DNA of 64,000 bases from NCBI GenBank assembly GCA_018398805.1, contig JAGFBZ010002268.1, positions 806,001 to 870,000 of the forward strand, in the 5' to 3' direction. A model generated the notes under the pieces. The model was not told where the DNA came from and ran no database searches. It worked only from the letters and a program-made list of their open reading frames with translations. Position numbers and translations under genes: made by a program. The stretch comes from Hirundichthys speculiger (Eukaryota; Chordata; Actinopteri; Beloniformes; Exocoetidae). This document shows, one piece after another, positions 26,001-38,762 of the stretch (the stretch's first letter is position 1; each line of letters starts with the position of its first letter).

Positions 26001-28300
26001 GAAGAAAAAAAAAAACATTTCAGCTAAGCTGTTATAGTGTATCAGTGTTTGAGATTTCTGTTTCTACACACAGTTAGTCTGCACAACAGTTCTATTCATC
26101 AATGATGCATTTATTATAAGAAACATGCAAATTTATTACTTAGTTTTACATTTACAAATGCTTCAAGTTTTATCAAATGCAGAACATGTCATTTCAGCGA
26201 TGATTAGTATTGCTTTTCAAAAACAAAAAACAAAAACATATGATTAATGTCATGTAGATGTCCTAAATGTTAAGGGAGCTGACAACCAGTAGTAATGTCC
26301 TGATTTAAAATCCAACAGGGGACACATGTTGCAGGTCATTTCTCCATCTCTTTTACACTTCTTTTTTCAACTCACTGATGGATCTGATGAAGCCATAAAA
26401 TGTCCAAAAACACACTTATTTCAGTGGGTGGCAAAGGATTTTACATCTTTTCACTGACGCCTCTGTTTTCTTTCTTGTTTGGTCATCAGTATTAATGACT
26501 TAAATAACATTTCTATGTGTGTGTGGATGTAGTTTGTTTTTTTTTTGTTTTGTTTTTTTTCCTATCAATTTTAGTCACACATACCTAACAACTACCTAAG
26601 TATTATCTCAGGTTTTTTAATAGAGTTTTATTGTCATTTATTTCTACCACCAAGTTGCAGTTGCGTGTCCAATCAAATGCCACATCACACAAAAACAGAA
26701 TTGTCTTTTGTATATAAATCTTGTGTTGTATATAACGACATTGCTCTTTGTCCATAGTAGTTACTGAACACGGTTGGGCATGTTTTTGTCCAGAATGTCA
26801 TCTCAGATAAGAAGGATGTGATAAGGAGGGAATAACGTTCAGGTTAATGCCAACCTTTGTGAGTCATGCTGGTTATCACTCTTATTTGGACTTTGGGTCT
26901 TTGTTATTGTTATTCAAAATCATTATTCGTTGTGACAATACTAAAAGTCAGTATGTGGCTAATTTTATTTAGATCACATGTTTATTTTTTGTTATGACAA
27001 GAAGTAGATCCCAGAGTTTACCTGCTTTGCGTAAGTGTTCTTATGTTGACATGCCAGTGTCATCATCTTTTTAAACTGTTTCTACTAGTATCATCTGCAA
27101 CCGGCTACATCCAGTCTCTGACCAAGTAATAAACCAGCGGTTTTTTTTTTTTTAGCTTTGGAAATGTTATTAAAGTGTTAAAAATGAGGAAAATGTCTTG
27201 ATATTTATGTAATACACACTCTGATTTGTGTGTTTAACTCTGCTAAAGCGGTAACCCTCATGCAGCTTTTTTAAAATATTACTTAGTATTTTCATTAAGT
27301 CACAAAAAAACAATAAGGCGTAGTGATCTTGAACTCTGAAAATAATATGGCTATTGTTTCTGCAAGACCCTCCAACTCTAAATCCAGTTTCTTGCGGCCG
27401 CTGGGACTCCAGCGGACTCATGCGGACACTGAAACTTTCAGCTCTGGATGTAGCTCTTCCAGAACAGTCCTTTCTTCCCTCTGGATCTTCATCTGATTGA
27501 GTTACACTGGAGAGCAGATTTTGAACAGGTGCCCAGAGAAGCAACGCGCGCACAGACACATACATACACACAAGTGAACATGCCAGACATACTTGGGGGG
27601 GGGGGGACACTTCTGATATGAGGTTTAGATGGCCACCCACCACAAACACTGAGCTGGTTCCAGCCAAATAGCTATAATATCAACCTGAAACAAAGCTTGT
27701 AAAGCTTTTGAAATGTCCAATCTCCAGGGGCAGTCATGGCTGCACAGAGGCGCACCCCCAGGGTGCTTATCCTGACTAGTAGCAGCAATTTAGGGCTCAG
27801 TGTCTTGGTTAAGGACACCTCAGTGGTATTTAAAACACGTTCATGGAAAAAAAGAATCGCAGGATTCCAAATGTAAAAGTTAGGAGTTATTGATCACAAT
27901 GGCTGGCACTGAAGCTTTTTTTCCAAAGGCAAAAAAGAATAAAAGTAATTTATAGACTTCATTTGAGTCCCTTAAGCCTCATGCATGGACTCATTGTATT
28001 CAGAAAAAAAACGGCACTGAACATCTTGACTTGCCTAGGCTTTACTTTACATCGTTAAGATAGTGAGGGGACTTGTCTTCTTAACTGTATACATCTAATA
28101 TAAAGCAATGTGCTTAGCAGTGATTAAGGTGCTCATTCTGTCATTTAGATGTAGCTCTATGTCTGTGTAATCATGTATGTATTCACTGGTAGTCAGTGGG
28201 ATTTAAACTGGTGAACATTGCCACTGTGAGTACAGCAGAGGAGGATGTTGCGTCTTTAAGAGTTAAGAAACATGAAACCGTGTTTGCGCAACAATCAGTG
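26001..28300. other. intergenic upstream of smad6, nothing firm
   Basis: A 165-codon minus-strand frame at 27170-27667 has no family signature and includes a poly-G run at 27595-27606. I do not call it a gene. Otherwise AT-rich sequence. Confidence 0.35.
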
Positions 28301-28310
28301 CAAGCTCCCA

Positions 28311-28329
28311 GCCGCCAAAGTGTCTAGAC
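28311..28329 (+). promoter_or_regulatory. candidate BMP-SMAD composite site upstream of smad6
   Basis: GCCGCC (28311-28316), then five bases, then GTCTAGAC (28322-28329). GTCTAGAC is the palindromic SMAD-binding element, and GCCGNC is the GC-rich motif of Mad/SMAD1/5. The 5-bp spacing equals that of described BMP-responsive SMAD1/5-SMAD4 elements. It lies 1.68 kb before the smad6 start codon, with a CCAATGG nearby at 28353. SMAD6 is known to be induced by BMP through SMAD1/5 sites. Function at this place is inference. Confidence 0.5.
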
Positions 28330-28385
28330 TGGCACATGATGGCGGGAATCAACCAATGGCTCCAGAGCTTTTCTCTGGGGCCCGC

Positions 28386-28386
<1 letters not shown>

Positions 28387-28440
<54 letters not shown>
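28387..28440. repeat. (GA)n microsatellite
   Basis: Near-perfect AG dinucleotide run. A second purine repeat, (AAAG)n, follows at about 28573-28606. Confidence 0.9.
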
Positions 28441-28443
<3 letters not shown>

Positions 28444-28570
28444 TGTGGACAGAAATACATGAGAGGCTAAGTGATTTTGGTTTCAAAATAGAAGCGTGGG
28501 TTTAGTCAAGTTTACTTTTTGTAGGACAGATTTTTTCGTTATATGTTGCGCACTTGAGGATTAAAACAAG

Positions 28571-28601
<31 letters not shown>

Positions 28602-28609
28602 AGAGACTT

Positions 28610-29010
28610 TTATTTTGTCAGAGAACGTCAGAGCGACCTGGCCTGTACCAGTTACCTTGGAGTTGACCAGGTGTAACCTGTTGTCCAGGTTACTTTCTGA
28701 CTTAAACTTGGGAAATTTTGACTTCCAAGTACTAATGGAGCGCACTAACCTCATCAATCTTATCTCAAGAATCCAACATGACTATGTGTATCAACAATGA
28801 AAGCACTCTAATTTTAATTTTTATAACACCTCTATCTTTTTTTTATTCACATTACATCAGAGATATACCCACTACTGATTATTATTCAGTAGTGGACATG
28901 TTGCTACGTTGTCCATAAAAAGTTGTGTTAAATAGGCCTTACTGCTCAGCATTGTTATAAATTATCACTGCTAAATATGGCGACAACAACTAGTCTGATG
29001 TTTTGAAAAT
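28610..29010. repeat. dispersed repeat, copy B
   Basis: It shares ordered blocks with 20710-21440 (see copy A), for example AGAATCCAACATGA and GTAGTGGACATGTTGC. It sits within 1.4 kb of the smad6 start codon, between the candidate SMAD site and the 5' UTR. Confidence 0.45.
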
Positions 29011-29289
29011 GTCGTCTGGGATAAATGGATAAATGGAGCCAACCTTCATGAGACATGAATCTTAGAATGGAAAATTAGGAAACAAATCAAACACTTTCTT
29101 GTTTAAAAAAAGGGGACGAAGGATGCATTAGAAACGACTGCCATTTTTTTTTTTTTTTTACTGAAGTAAGCAATTATAATAAAAATCCTGAAAGTAGCTT
29201 TTCTAACTTTTGAGGTCTTTATTTTGAAAATCCGTGTCAAACAATCCGGGTTTCATATTTTGTGTGACTTGACTTTAAGCGTGTGCGTG

Positions 29290-30005
29290 TGAGCCTGAAC
29301 GTGTGTGTGTGTGTGTTCGTGTGCGTGTGTGTGTGTGTGTGTGTGCGTCCGAAAAAGCCGTGCAGGGGAGTGGAGAGAGGAGTAATTCCAGCTCTCTTTA
29401 AAACAACTTCTCAGCACGGAATCCGTTTTGGAGTTTGGCACCGGAGTCCCCGAACATCCGTGCGTTATCCCGGGACGCTGGCGCGGAGCTACCCGCCTCT
29501 GGCCACACTCACGGTCGGGATTCCAGTGTTGTGAGGATTTATTTCGGGGTGAAGGAAGGAGCAAGGGGTCCACAAATACGCTCAAGGCGAAAGTCTGGAA
29601 AACTTTTGAGTTCATAGCTGTAATGTTTTTATCTGTTTCTGGTCTGAACTGACACCGGTCCTTGCGCGGTCTGACTATGTTTTGTGAATGGTGCGCGGGA
29701 TCTCCAGAGTGTGTGAGGGCTTGCAAAACTTGTGGCTTAATTGAGTTGGCGACAGCAGGTCACTGAGCAGTGACTGTGTGGAGCCTCCTCGCTCTCCGGA
29801 CCGCCAGGGATGTTTAACGCACCGGATGACTGAACATTACTCTCTGATGCTGCGGGAGACCCAGAACACGGTGACCACCGGCTGCGCATGCTGTGCGCAC
29901 CGCGCAGGAGCTCCGGGTGTTGGGCGACAAGTATAAATCGATGTGGCATCCCCCGAGAGGCGGACGAGACCGACGGGACTCATCCAAAACTGTCTAGGTT
30001 GTCGT
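29290..30005 (+). promoter_or_regulatory. smad6: smad6 promoter and 5' UTR region
   Basis: After a GT microsatellite (about 29300-29346) the sequence turns CpG- and GC-rich up to the start codon at 30006, as expected for a CpG-island promoter. A TATAAAT at 29932-29938 would leave only a very short leader, so it may not be the true TATA box. The transcription start cannot be placed. Confidence 0.45.
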
Positions 30006-30745
30006 ATGTTCAAGTCGAAACGCTCAGGTCTTGTTCGGCGACTCTGGAGAAGCCGTCTGGTCACCGATAGCGACGGGCAGGATGGGAGCAGGCGAAGCGA
30101 GGCGGGACGAAGCGGTCCGTGTGGCAGACACTCAGGGAAGCTCCACAGTCAGGAGCAGCGGTCGGTGACGCACAGCGACGCGTCTCCGGGACTCGCGGGG
30201 GAGGCTGGGGAGCTGACGGACGGCGCAGAGCGAGAGGAAGAGGAGCAGCCCGACGATGACCGGGGTGCCATGTGCGCCCCGGAGCACAGGGGCCCCCGGC
30301 GAGACCAGGATGGTGGCAGCAGAACAGTGACGTGTTGTGTTTGGGGAATGGGATCTAAGACCTCGAAGCTCTTACTGGGCCCCGAGAAAAGACGATGGTG
30401 GCCCCTGCCAGTGCTCGCCCAGGCGCGGGGGGTTTGAAGAGGAACTTGCGAGCACCTCTCATGCCTTTTTAAAAAGACTCAAAGAGAGATCTCTGGATGC
30501 CCTGGTGAAGGCTGTAGAGACCAAAGGAGGGATACCCAGCGAGTGCGTCATGGTGCCGAGCACTGAGCTGGGGTTCGGTGCTCATCACATCTCTCCACAG
30601 CATCTTTTGTGTAAGCTCTTCCGCTGGAGCGACCTGCCGCTCTCCTCCCGACTCAAAGCGCTGTCCCACTGCCAGAGCTTCGGCCAGGCGGTCAGCGCGA
30701 AGGTGTGCTGCAATCCCTATCACTACAGCCGCCTATGCGGGCCAG
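30006..30745 (+). CDS. smad6: smad6 exon 1: N-terminus and divergent MH1-like region
   Basis: Frame 1 from 30006 gives the conserved start, an acidic low-complexity linker and TVTCC (30327-30338), which is conserved in SMAD6, but then reaches TGA at 30435-30437. The frame one base on gives VFGEWD from 30337 (human has LFSERD after TVTCC) and later [26 protein letters not shown] and [14 protein letters not shown], the conserved MH1-like part. The switch needs two bases added or one removed. Positions just after the TGTTGT at 30333-30338 and the six-G run at 30427-30432 are the candidates. The exon ends with a GTAAGG donor in phase 1. Confidence 0.85.
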
Positions 30746-33700
30746 GTAAGGACATTGGCGCTGACGCGGGCGGGCGGGAGGGGGAGGGGGGGGGGAGGGG
30801 TGACTGGATGAAGAAAAGAGCTCCTCAATGAGAAAAGAGCATAAAAAAAGCCCAACTTTACAAATGAATAACCCTATCACAGCATCTCCTCAACTAATTT
30901 TCACCAAAATAAGCATCAGTGATCTGAAACCATCATGCGTCTTCTGGTTTACCCCACAGAAGCCCCGCAGAGGCCCGCACCAGGTGGAGGGCCTCACAGA
31001 AAGCACATTTTACAAAAATAACCTGCGTCACGGAGTTAATTACACCCCAAGCCACATAAAGACTGATGGCTTACAATATAAAGATAGCATGAAATTAAAT
31101 GGGTATTTCCACTAAATGAGCTTTGCTTGCCTGCGGCCTGCAGCTGAAGAAGAATGTACTTTTTGTTGATTGAAGTGTCAATCACACAAAAAAAAAGCAC
31201 CTATGAAGACATTTATTCACTTCCAACTGTTGTAGATGCCATAAAACGTTTTCAGGTTGCATAAACGCATTTTCAGTCAGAAAGTGTAACACAGTATATT
31301 ATATTCTGACCTATAATTACTCTGTTTTTACTTTAGGCTCGTTCGTCTGGACTTTCCAAACACATTAAAACACTTATTTTAAAATTTCGCAAAACTTTTC
31401 TGCTTCCCCACATAATCCAAATGAAGGTCGTTCTCAAGTTGCACTTCGGCTCTTTTCTCTCTGACAAGGAGGTCCTCTTGTTATTTAGGTGAAGGAGTGC
31501 CGATAATATACAGTTTGCATAGTGCTGGCGCCAGACTGACTCGCTGGGTATCTGACTGAGGACTCCGGCAATTACTGGCTCTGCTCTTAAAGGGGCCGCA
31601 GCCACAAACCAATGTCCACTTTGGACTGGAGGGACTCTCCCAGCAGCAACAGCAGAAGCATTGCTTTGCTTTTAGAGCTGCTTTTACACAGATTTTATTT
31701 CTGTGAGCCTGTAACACAAGCAGAGGATAGGATTAAACAGTCAAATGGAGGCAAAGCAGGAAAAGATGTCGATGGTTCATACAGGGAAAAAGTATCTGAA
31801 GGATAGTTTAAAAAAGTTATGACTTCATTCAGGGTCCATATGATATAGAATCAAATAAGTGTAGTTGCCTTCCTGAGGCGAAAGACTGTAAGTTTAGTAA
31901 AATGTTACTTAAACCCCATGAGTTCCTCGGGATGAATGAACACAAACATTGTGCTTTATGTGATAGAAGGCAAATACATTTGCAATTCAATGTAATAAAT
32001 AAGGTATTTCACTCTTGTTTAACTATATTTCACCACCAAAATAGTTGTTTTTGTCTCTTTAAAGATCACGTTATGAAGAAACATGTTTGCATCACAAAAG
32101 GCGACAAAGCAACAAACCAATATACATGCTGTAAGCATTACATGTGCTTAAACCACATGAAAATGATTATATCGGGTAATAGCCTTTAACATAACCCTGT
32201 TTTTGTTGTTTTCAGATTCACCTCCTCCACCGTACTCTCTGTCCCGTTCAGATGAACACAAGCCACTGGGTGAGTTTGGGGAAACGCTTACGACAGTACA
32301 AAATGACACACAGTGTGTCGTCACCACCGTATTTTTAGACTGGAAACATGAATTATCTTAGTAGAGCCGCTTTCGTCAACAGTGACACCTCATTATACAC
32401 ATTGAAGCTCTGTTTGTGCGAACAAGTCGTCTGCTCTGTCCGACATACTTGTGGAATAACTGATAAATGGGTGATAATATGAATATCTGTAAAATCCCGA
32501 GATATACGAGTACTTTTCTTAAATTTGTTTTTTGTATAAAAAAAAAAACTTAAAATCCCTTTTTAGTCTTAAATATTTAGAAGAATTATCCTGACATGTT
32601 TTCTTGACAAATAATCTAAACTGTTTTTTGTTTGTTTGTTTGTTTTAAACCAGACTCAGCTCTGTCTTACACTGAAACTGCGCCCCCACTCCTCTCCAGT
32701 CCGCCTCATATCATGCCCAGAGACTACACAGGTGAGTCCCTTGCCTTATTCTTGCTGAAGTGGACACTGGGACCAGTTCCTGCAGTTTATGGCACAAAAA
32801 GTTGGTCTGTGGTCCTGCAGAAGGAACTTTTTCCCATGATGATGTTTGGAAGCACAAATGGAAACATTTTTTGGAGTTGCATGTCAAAGGCGTACGCACC
32901 CTCTTTGACTGTTTACACAAGGAAGTAAATTATATTTACTGGTGTTATCATGTTTTGCTTTCCTCCGATCTTCAAAGCTTGCTGCGACAACTGAAAACTC
33001 GGCTGCATAAAGCTTCTATTGTGAGAGAGGCATGGAGGACTCGGTGGGGGTCTGGGGTCTCAGTATCTAGATGCCGTAGCAGTGTAGCCTTTCCGTCTCC
33101 CCTTCCTCGTCTACACTTTCTCCACAGCAAAATATTTCACAGGGACGAAACTGCAATAAGATCCCCATGCATACTCCCAATCCCCTTTGCCTCTCTAACC
33201 ACCCATCCCCCTCTTTCCCTCTTTCTTCCCTCAAATCCCTTCATTCCTCCCTGCAATTGAGCAGTGGAAAGAGGCTGGCACTTTGGGGGCGGGGGAGCAG
33301 AGCCGCTCTGATGAGGCAGCGGTGTAGAGTTTTGTGTGCCTGTGTATATGTGGAAAGTAAGGGGGGGCTGAGGGCTGCGTTGGGACAGGAAACAGCCCCC
33401 TCTAGATGATGAAACTGGAGCTTTATTTGTTTACGGTCGGATGGAGAGGTCCTTGTAGCCCCACAAACCCACTCAATCAAGCCTCCCCGGGCTCAGTTGT
33501 GGATGGTGTTGAAAGGTGAATGGGCACCGAGGGAGTCTGTGCAGTGTTGTCACGGCATCGCGGACCTGTCCGTAGAGACGGCAGTGTAGCACAGAGGGAG
33601 ACTTTTCTGGTTGGTCGTGTAGAGAAATTAATTTCAGGCTTTATTTTAAGGTTGATCTCTGTCGCTGGAGTCATTTATTGTGTTATTATTCATGTTTAGG

Positions 33701-36700
33701 GTCATGCTTTAATCGGATTTTCATTCATGTTTCATCTATTTGGCATTTTTTTAACACTTTATGAATGGTTCAGTAAGTATGGAAATAAATACAGGCAGTT
33801 TTTAGTTGAATAATAAACGAAATGCATGCAGGCCTAATTTCTTTGTGTGCACAGATGCAGGAAAAAAAAAATCTATGTATTATTTTAAGGACAAATATTC
33901 CTAATCTACTCCCTTGGTGTCATTCACCACTGCGCACTTTTCAGGTCTAACCAATCTAGCTCATTAATGAATACCTTTCATTCTTGCAACAACATGAGAA
34001 TACAAAGAACTGATACTGTAACCCATGCCCAAACATCATCCAATGTCAGTTCAGTCAAAACCACAAGTCAATCAGAAGTCAAATTTAAGTAGTCAAATCC
34101 AGGCATCACCAAGAGTAAGAGTAGTAATAATGGGAGCCTTCTATTGTTTGTCTGTTGAAATGAGAGGAAATACATTGGTTTTCTTACAAGATGTGGTGTG
34201 TGCATTTGAGTGTGTTTGCGTGTGTGTGGTCTCTGATCCCCTGCCCCCACAACAGAACGCTGGAGCCGAGGGCCGGAGCTCCAGCCAAGAGCATAAGCTG
34301 GAGCGAGACTTGGGTAAACAGAGGCAGCCAAGAAATCTGCATGTAGCTTTTGTTGTTAACTTTGACAGGTTATAGGACTCCTGTTTGGAGCTGGAGCTGG
34401 TCGAATAACAGGAAATAAGCTGAACATGCAGCCCACTCCAGCATATATCAAAGAACAGACTGTAACTTTTTTTTTTCCTTTTATAAAAAAAATCTTTTAT
34501 GTTAGTTTGATTTTTAAGAGTCTAAATGGATCTTATTTTTTATGCAGGTAATCCTCTGGTGTATCGTCTTAAAGCTTGTGTTAGTTCTGAGGAACAAAAA
34601 CAAGCACTCAACATGCGCTCTGGCAATATTGCATTTTTTTTATACTTTTAAAAGCAGCTATGAAGCTCATCTCAACAAAAACAAAACAAAACAAAACAAA
34701 ACAAGAAGAAACAGCAGGGTGTGGTCCATACATACCTTTGCCCTGGCCTCTTTTATCATTCAATCAGTTAACGTTCCCTTTAAACCACAGAAAACAGGAC
34801 TTCTTTGACAAAGTAAATGTCTGCTAGAATCTTTATAGTGCGCTAATATCTACATGGATTGTCCATCCGTGATAAAATAAAAAAACAAAACATGTCATTC
34901 AGATGCTATTTGCGTGTGTTAGTGTGTGTGCGTGTGACAGGGAGAGAGACAGGGAGGAATTTCAGTCTGACTCTGTGATAAGATCGTCTCCGAGTGTTCA
35001 CATAGGGGCTCTATCAGGACAAAAACACAGATACACACACACATTCACACAAACACACAAGTTCACCCATCACGCGATTTGTTGGATGGGTGAATAGTTC
35101 TACTTCTTTATCTGTGCAGTGGATGTATGAATAAAATGGTATGGTAGTCATGTGAAATTGAAATTACACTGTCTTTCAATTCTGTTTATCTATCAGTACA
35201 TAATAATGATAATAATAATAATAATAATGATAATAATAATAATAATTTTATGGAATCATATGGTTCTTATGTGATCTTAAAATTGGTAAAGTTTAAACTC
35301 AAATGAATAACAACACATAACATATTATGATATGGATTCAGTAGCCTTTTTCACAGAGTGATTGTGTCATATTACAAAAAAACGGCATCTCCATTTGACC
35401 GGAGCTTCGTTGGTAAGAATAATGTGCTCCGCCATGTTGGCTTGCCCGTACTCAAACGCCCCGCTGTCCTGCCTCAGGGTAGCTCACATGTAAAACGAGA
35501 TAGAATATCAAAACAGAGGTCCTGACTTGAAAGTGCCATGTGTTAAGGACTAATAATTGCAAGATGTCCAAGCCCTGTGCATTACGGCCACACATTTCAG
35601 CTTGGTCTCATCTGTCAATGGGATATTGTTACAGAAGTCTTGTGGTTTGTTCAGATTAAACTCTGCAAACCTCAAATGTGCTGCCATGTTCTTTTTAGAA
35701 AGTTGGGACTTTTCTCCTGTCAGCCCATCTAAATAAACAATACATGTGTAATAATTTACCGTCATAGACTGCATGATAAATGAGGCCTCTGTTTTCTTTT
35801 TTCTCTCTTTCTATGCTCCCCGACTTTTTTTCTTTTGCCTTCATTATTTCCCTGAACATTGGATGGTCTGATGACAGGATGAACCTGGTGGGGTGTCCAC
35901 TCCTGACTTACAGCTGTCTCGAATGTTTTCTACTTGTGAATAGTCTTGCTCACTGTATAAGGATGAACCCAAAGTTGGAAACGGCTTCACAACTCTTCTC
36001 TGATTGATGGGCAGTGACAGTTGCTTCTCTAACATAATTGCTGATGTCTTTCCTCCTCTTGACTGTTTAAGACCAGCAAACAACAAAAGCTTCTGCTTTT
36101 ACAGAGGTGATCATTACACTTGCAGATGATCAGTTTGTCAGGTGCATTTTCCTAGCAGCTTCTACATTTTAGGGTAATCTTTCTTAAATAAATGACAGTA
36201 TAACATGTCATGTGTTGTTTTTCATCTGAGGTAGAATTTACACCAATTTTAAGAACTGGTAAGGACCAGTTACACCTTTTTAGTAATGTCCTAAAAAAAA
36301 CAAAACCTTGAAACTGAAGGAAAGTCCACTTATTTCTTTTACATGACTGTACAGCATGTGTTCCCCCGGGTATTGTATTTGAAAAAGCTTGTCTTGGCTT
36401 TTCTCAAATTACTTGGTCTGGTTGTAGTGTTTATATTTGGACCCCCATCTGTGATCATGTCCAAATGACTCAAACCTTGGAAGGAAAAATGTTAGTCTCA
36501 CTATTATCTTAACCACTGTTTAATAGAACATCCTATTTTGGAACATTTTTAATGAGCTTGATGAATAGTGCAATCAGGGAGTCTAAACAAATACATAAAG
36601 TGGCATTAAAGATGAGAAAAATTATGCCATTCTTGTTCCTAAATTGGCTTTCATCACACTTTTTAAATAAAAAGTAGCACAAATCAGCTGCTTCCATTTT

Positions 36701-38731
36701 ACGCAATAATTTTTTCTTAGTGGGTTAAATTATTAATCAATTTATACTATATTATAGGTCAAGTTATTCATGGAATATGAATCAAGATTTCTTGTAAATC
36801 TATAGTCAGCTGTCTGCAGTCAGTACAAACCAAATATATTTAATATCTGTGTCTCATAATTTGAATGTAATTTGCTACATCCACTTGTACTTTTCAGACC
36901 ATCAACTTATTCCAGGAAAACCTGGGAGAGAGGAAATTTAGGTCCAGTAACACAGTAACGATAATAATAATACTCAAAATAAAGAGTGATTTCTCTGAAG
37001 TATATCATTAAACAATTTAAGGAATTTGGAGAAATTTGAGGTCTCAGTGTGAATATTTGTGATGACAGATTACAGATCCTTCAGATGACACTTAATCAAG
37101 AGCCGGCATTCATCAATAGCTAATATAACCATATGGCCAAGGGACTACTATGGGACATTTTTTTTATGCAATAGATTATAGAGCTACATTCACAAATGTC
37201 ACTTAAAACTTTACTGTGGAATACAGAGGCCCTTTTTTACCTTCATCCAAAGGTGGCAACTTCTTTGGGATCAGCGCCATCCGGGTTGCTCCATCACACA
37301 TTGGAAATGTATGTTGATGTGTGACAAATCAATACCCTTGACCATTTTTGCTAGAATTTTACACCATTTTAATGCAGAAAAGTGTTGAGATTTATTAGCA
37401 ACATATGCCATCCTCAAAATAACATTTCTTTCAGGGACGTCCATGCATTTTTTTAAAAGACGATGCAAAACTACATTATGCACACCTTACGAAGTCATGG
37501 CTGCTGAAGTAGAGGGTACCTTACCTGTAGCCACTGAAGAATATTTGGAGACATGTCGCACATAGTTGATGGTAATGCTCTCATCCCCTAACACACATTG
37601 CTAATTACTCTTGATATCAGAATGTCTTTTACATTGTAATTGTCGTGTGAAGAAATGGAAATATTACTTACCAAGGCGTAATAGCTTTATTTTTGCAATA
37701 TGTTGCAAGGCTAAAATGCAAAAAGTTAGACAAATTTTATTAACACCTTTAATAAATGGATGATGCTAAAACATGAAGTGTCTTAGGTTTGTGCAGACTG
37801 CAGTGATATAAGATAAGATGCAACTAAGAGTTTATTTTCTTTTCATCTCCCAAGGCATTTTTTTTCAACGTTTCTTCTGTCGTCTGTCATGTTGCACCAC
37901 CATATTTCCAGTGTAGAAAAAAGCACAAAGCTGCACTAAAGCTAGCTCCTTCACATTTTCAGTAGTTAGGGTAGGGTAGTAAGGTAGTTGCAGTCTACAA
38001 TTTTTCTTTAGATATCCCCAAAATATTCAAATAGGTTTTTTTTAAAGTACCACCAAGTGGTTCTTAGTCAGGAGTTAAGGCCAGCAAAGAAAATGTTTTT
38101 TTTCTGTCCAAATGCTTGTTTTTACCGTGAATAAACTTTTGAAGCTGATGCAGAAACACACTCATACATAAAATACCACACCTTCCAGGCAGATTACTGT
38201 TTTTGGCATGTATCCAAGTCGTTACCCCATTTCTGTTTTCTGGTATGTCTGTGTATCTGCTAACATTATGTTTTTCACTACCATGCCTGGCATGTCAACT
38301 ATTTATGACATTATTTTCATTTGGAAGAGCTTGAGAGTCTGGAAGAGCAACGTGAAAGGATTATGGATGTCCTTGTCAGCTTTTACCAGTCGTTGGAACT
38401 GTCAAACATGTGTTCGGCCTGTAGTTTTTAAGCTCTGGCTTTTAAACATGTGGAAACAAGTAAAGCAATGTTACTTAGTGGACATTAGCATGGCCTGGAT
38501 GCACTGAAGTGAGACAAGAGGATTGCTCCATCTCTGCCCTCAGTAATCATATTTTGGGGGCTTGTTTGCTTAAGCAAAGCGAGGTATCAGCCAAACATCC
38601 TGTCTCAGAGCCCTGTCTGCACTCGCTGCAGCATTAACCCCATGAATTGGCCCTTTGACTGATGTGGCACGGCCCAGGAATGTTGGGAAATTGGGAAGGT
38701 GAGGGGGAGTAGGGTCTCGAAGTGTGTGTGT

Positions 38732-38762
<31 letters not shown>

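Noticed and set aside
25571..26027. Overlapping open frames of 75-120 codons on both strands
   Set aside because: All strands and frames are open because the local GC content is higher. The products are Pro/His/Ala-rich without conserved motifs.
27170..27667. 165-codon minus-strand open frame
   Set aside because: No domain or family signature, no neighbouring exons, low-complexity parts and a poly-G run. It fits a chance frame.
29253..29726. 157-codon minus-strand frame over the smad6 5' region
   Set aside because: It is the reverse of the GT repeat and CpG-rich leader of smad6 (His/Thr repeats) and has no independent support.
29932..29938. TATAAAT as the smad6 TATA box
   Set aside because: It would leave a leader of only about 40 bases in front of the start codon, and the surroundings look like a CpG-island promoter. 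It was not called as the core promoter.
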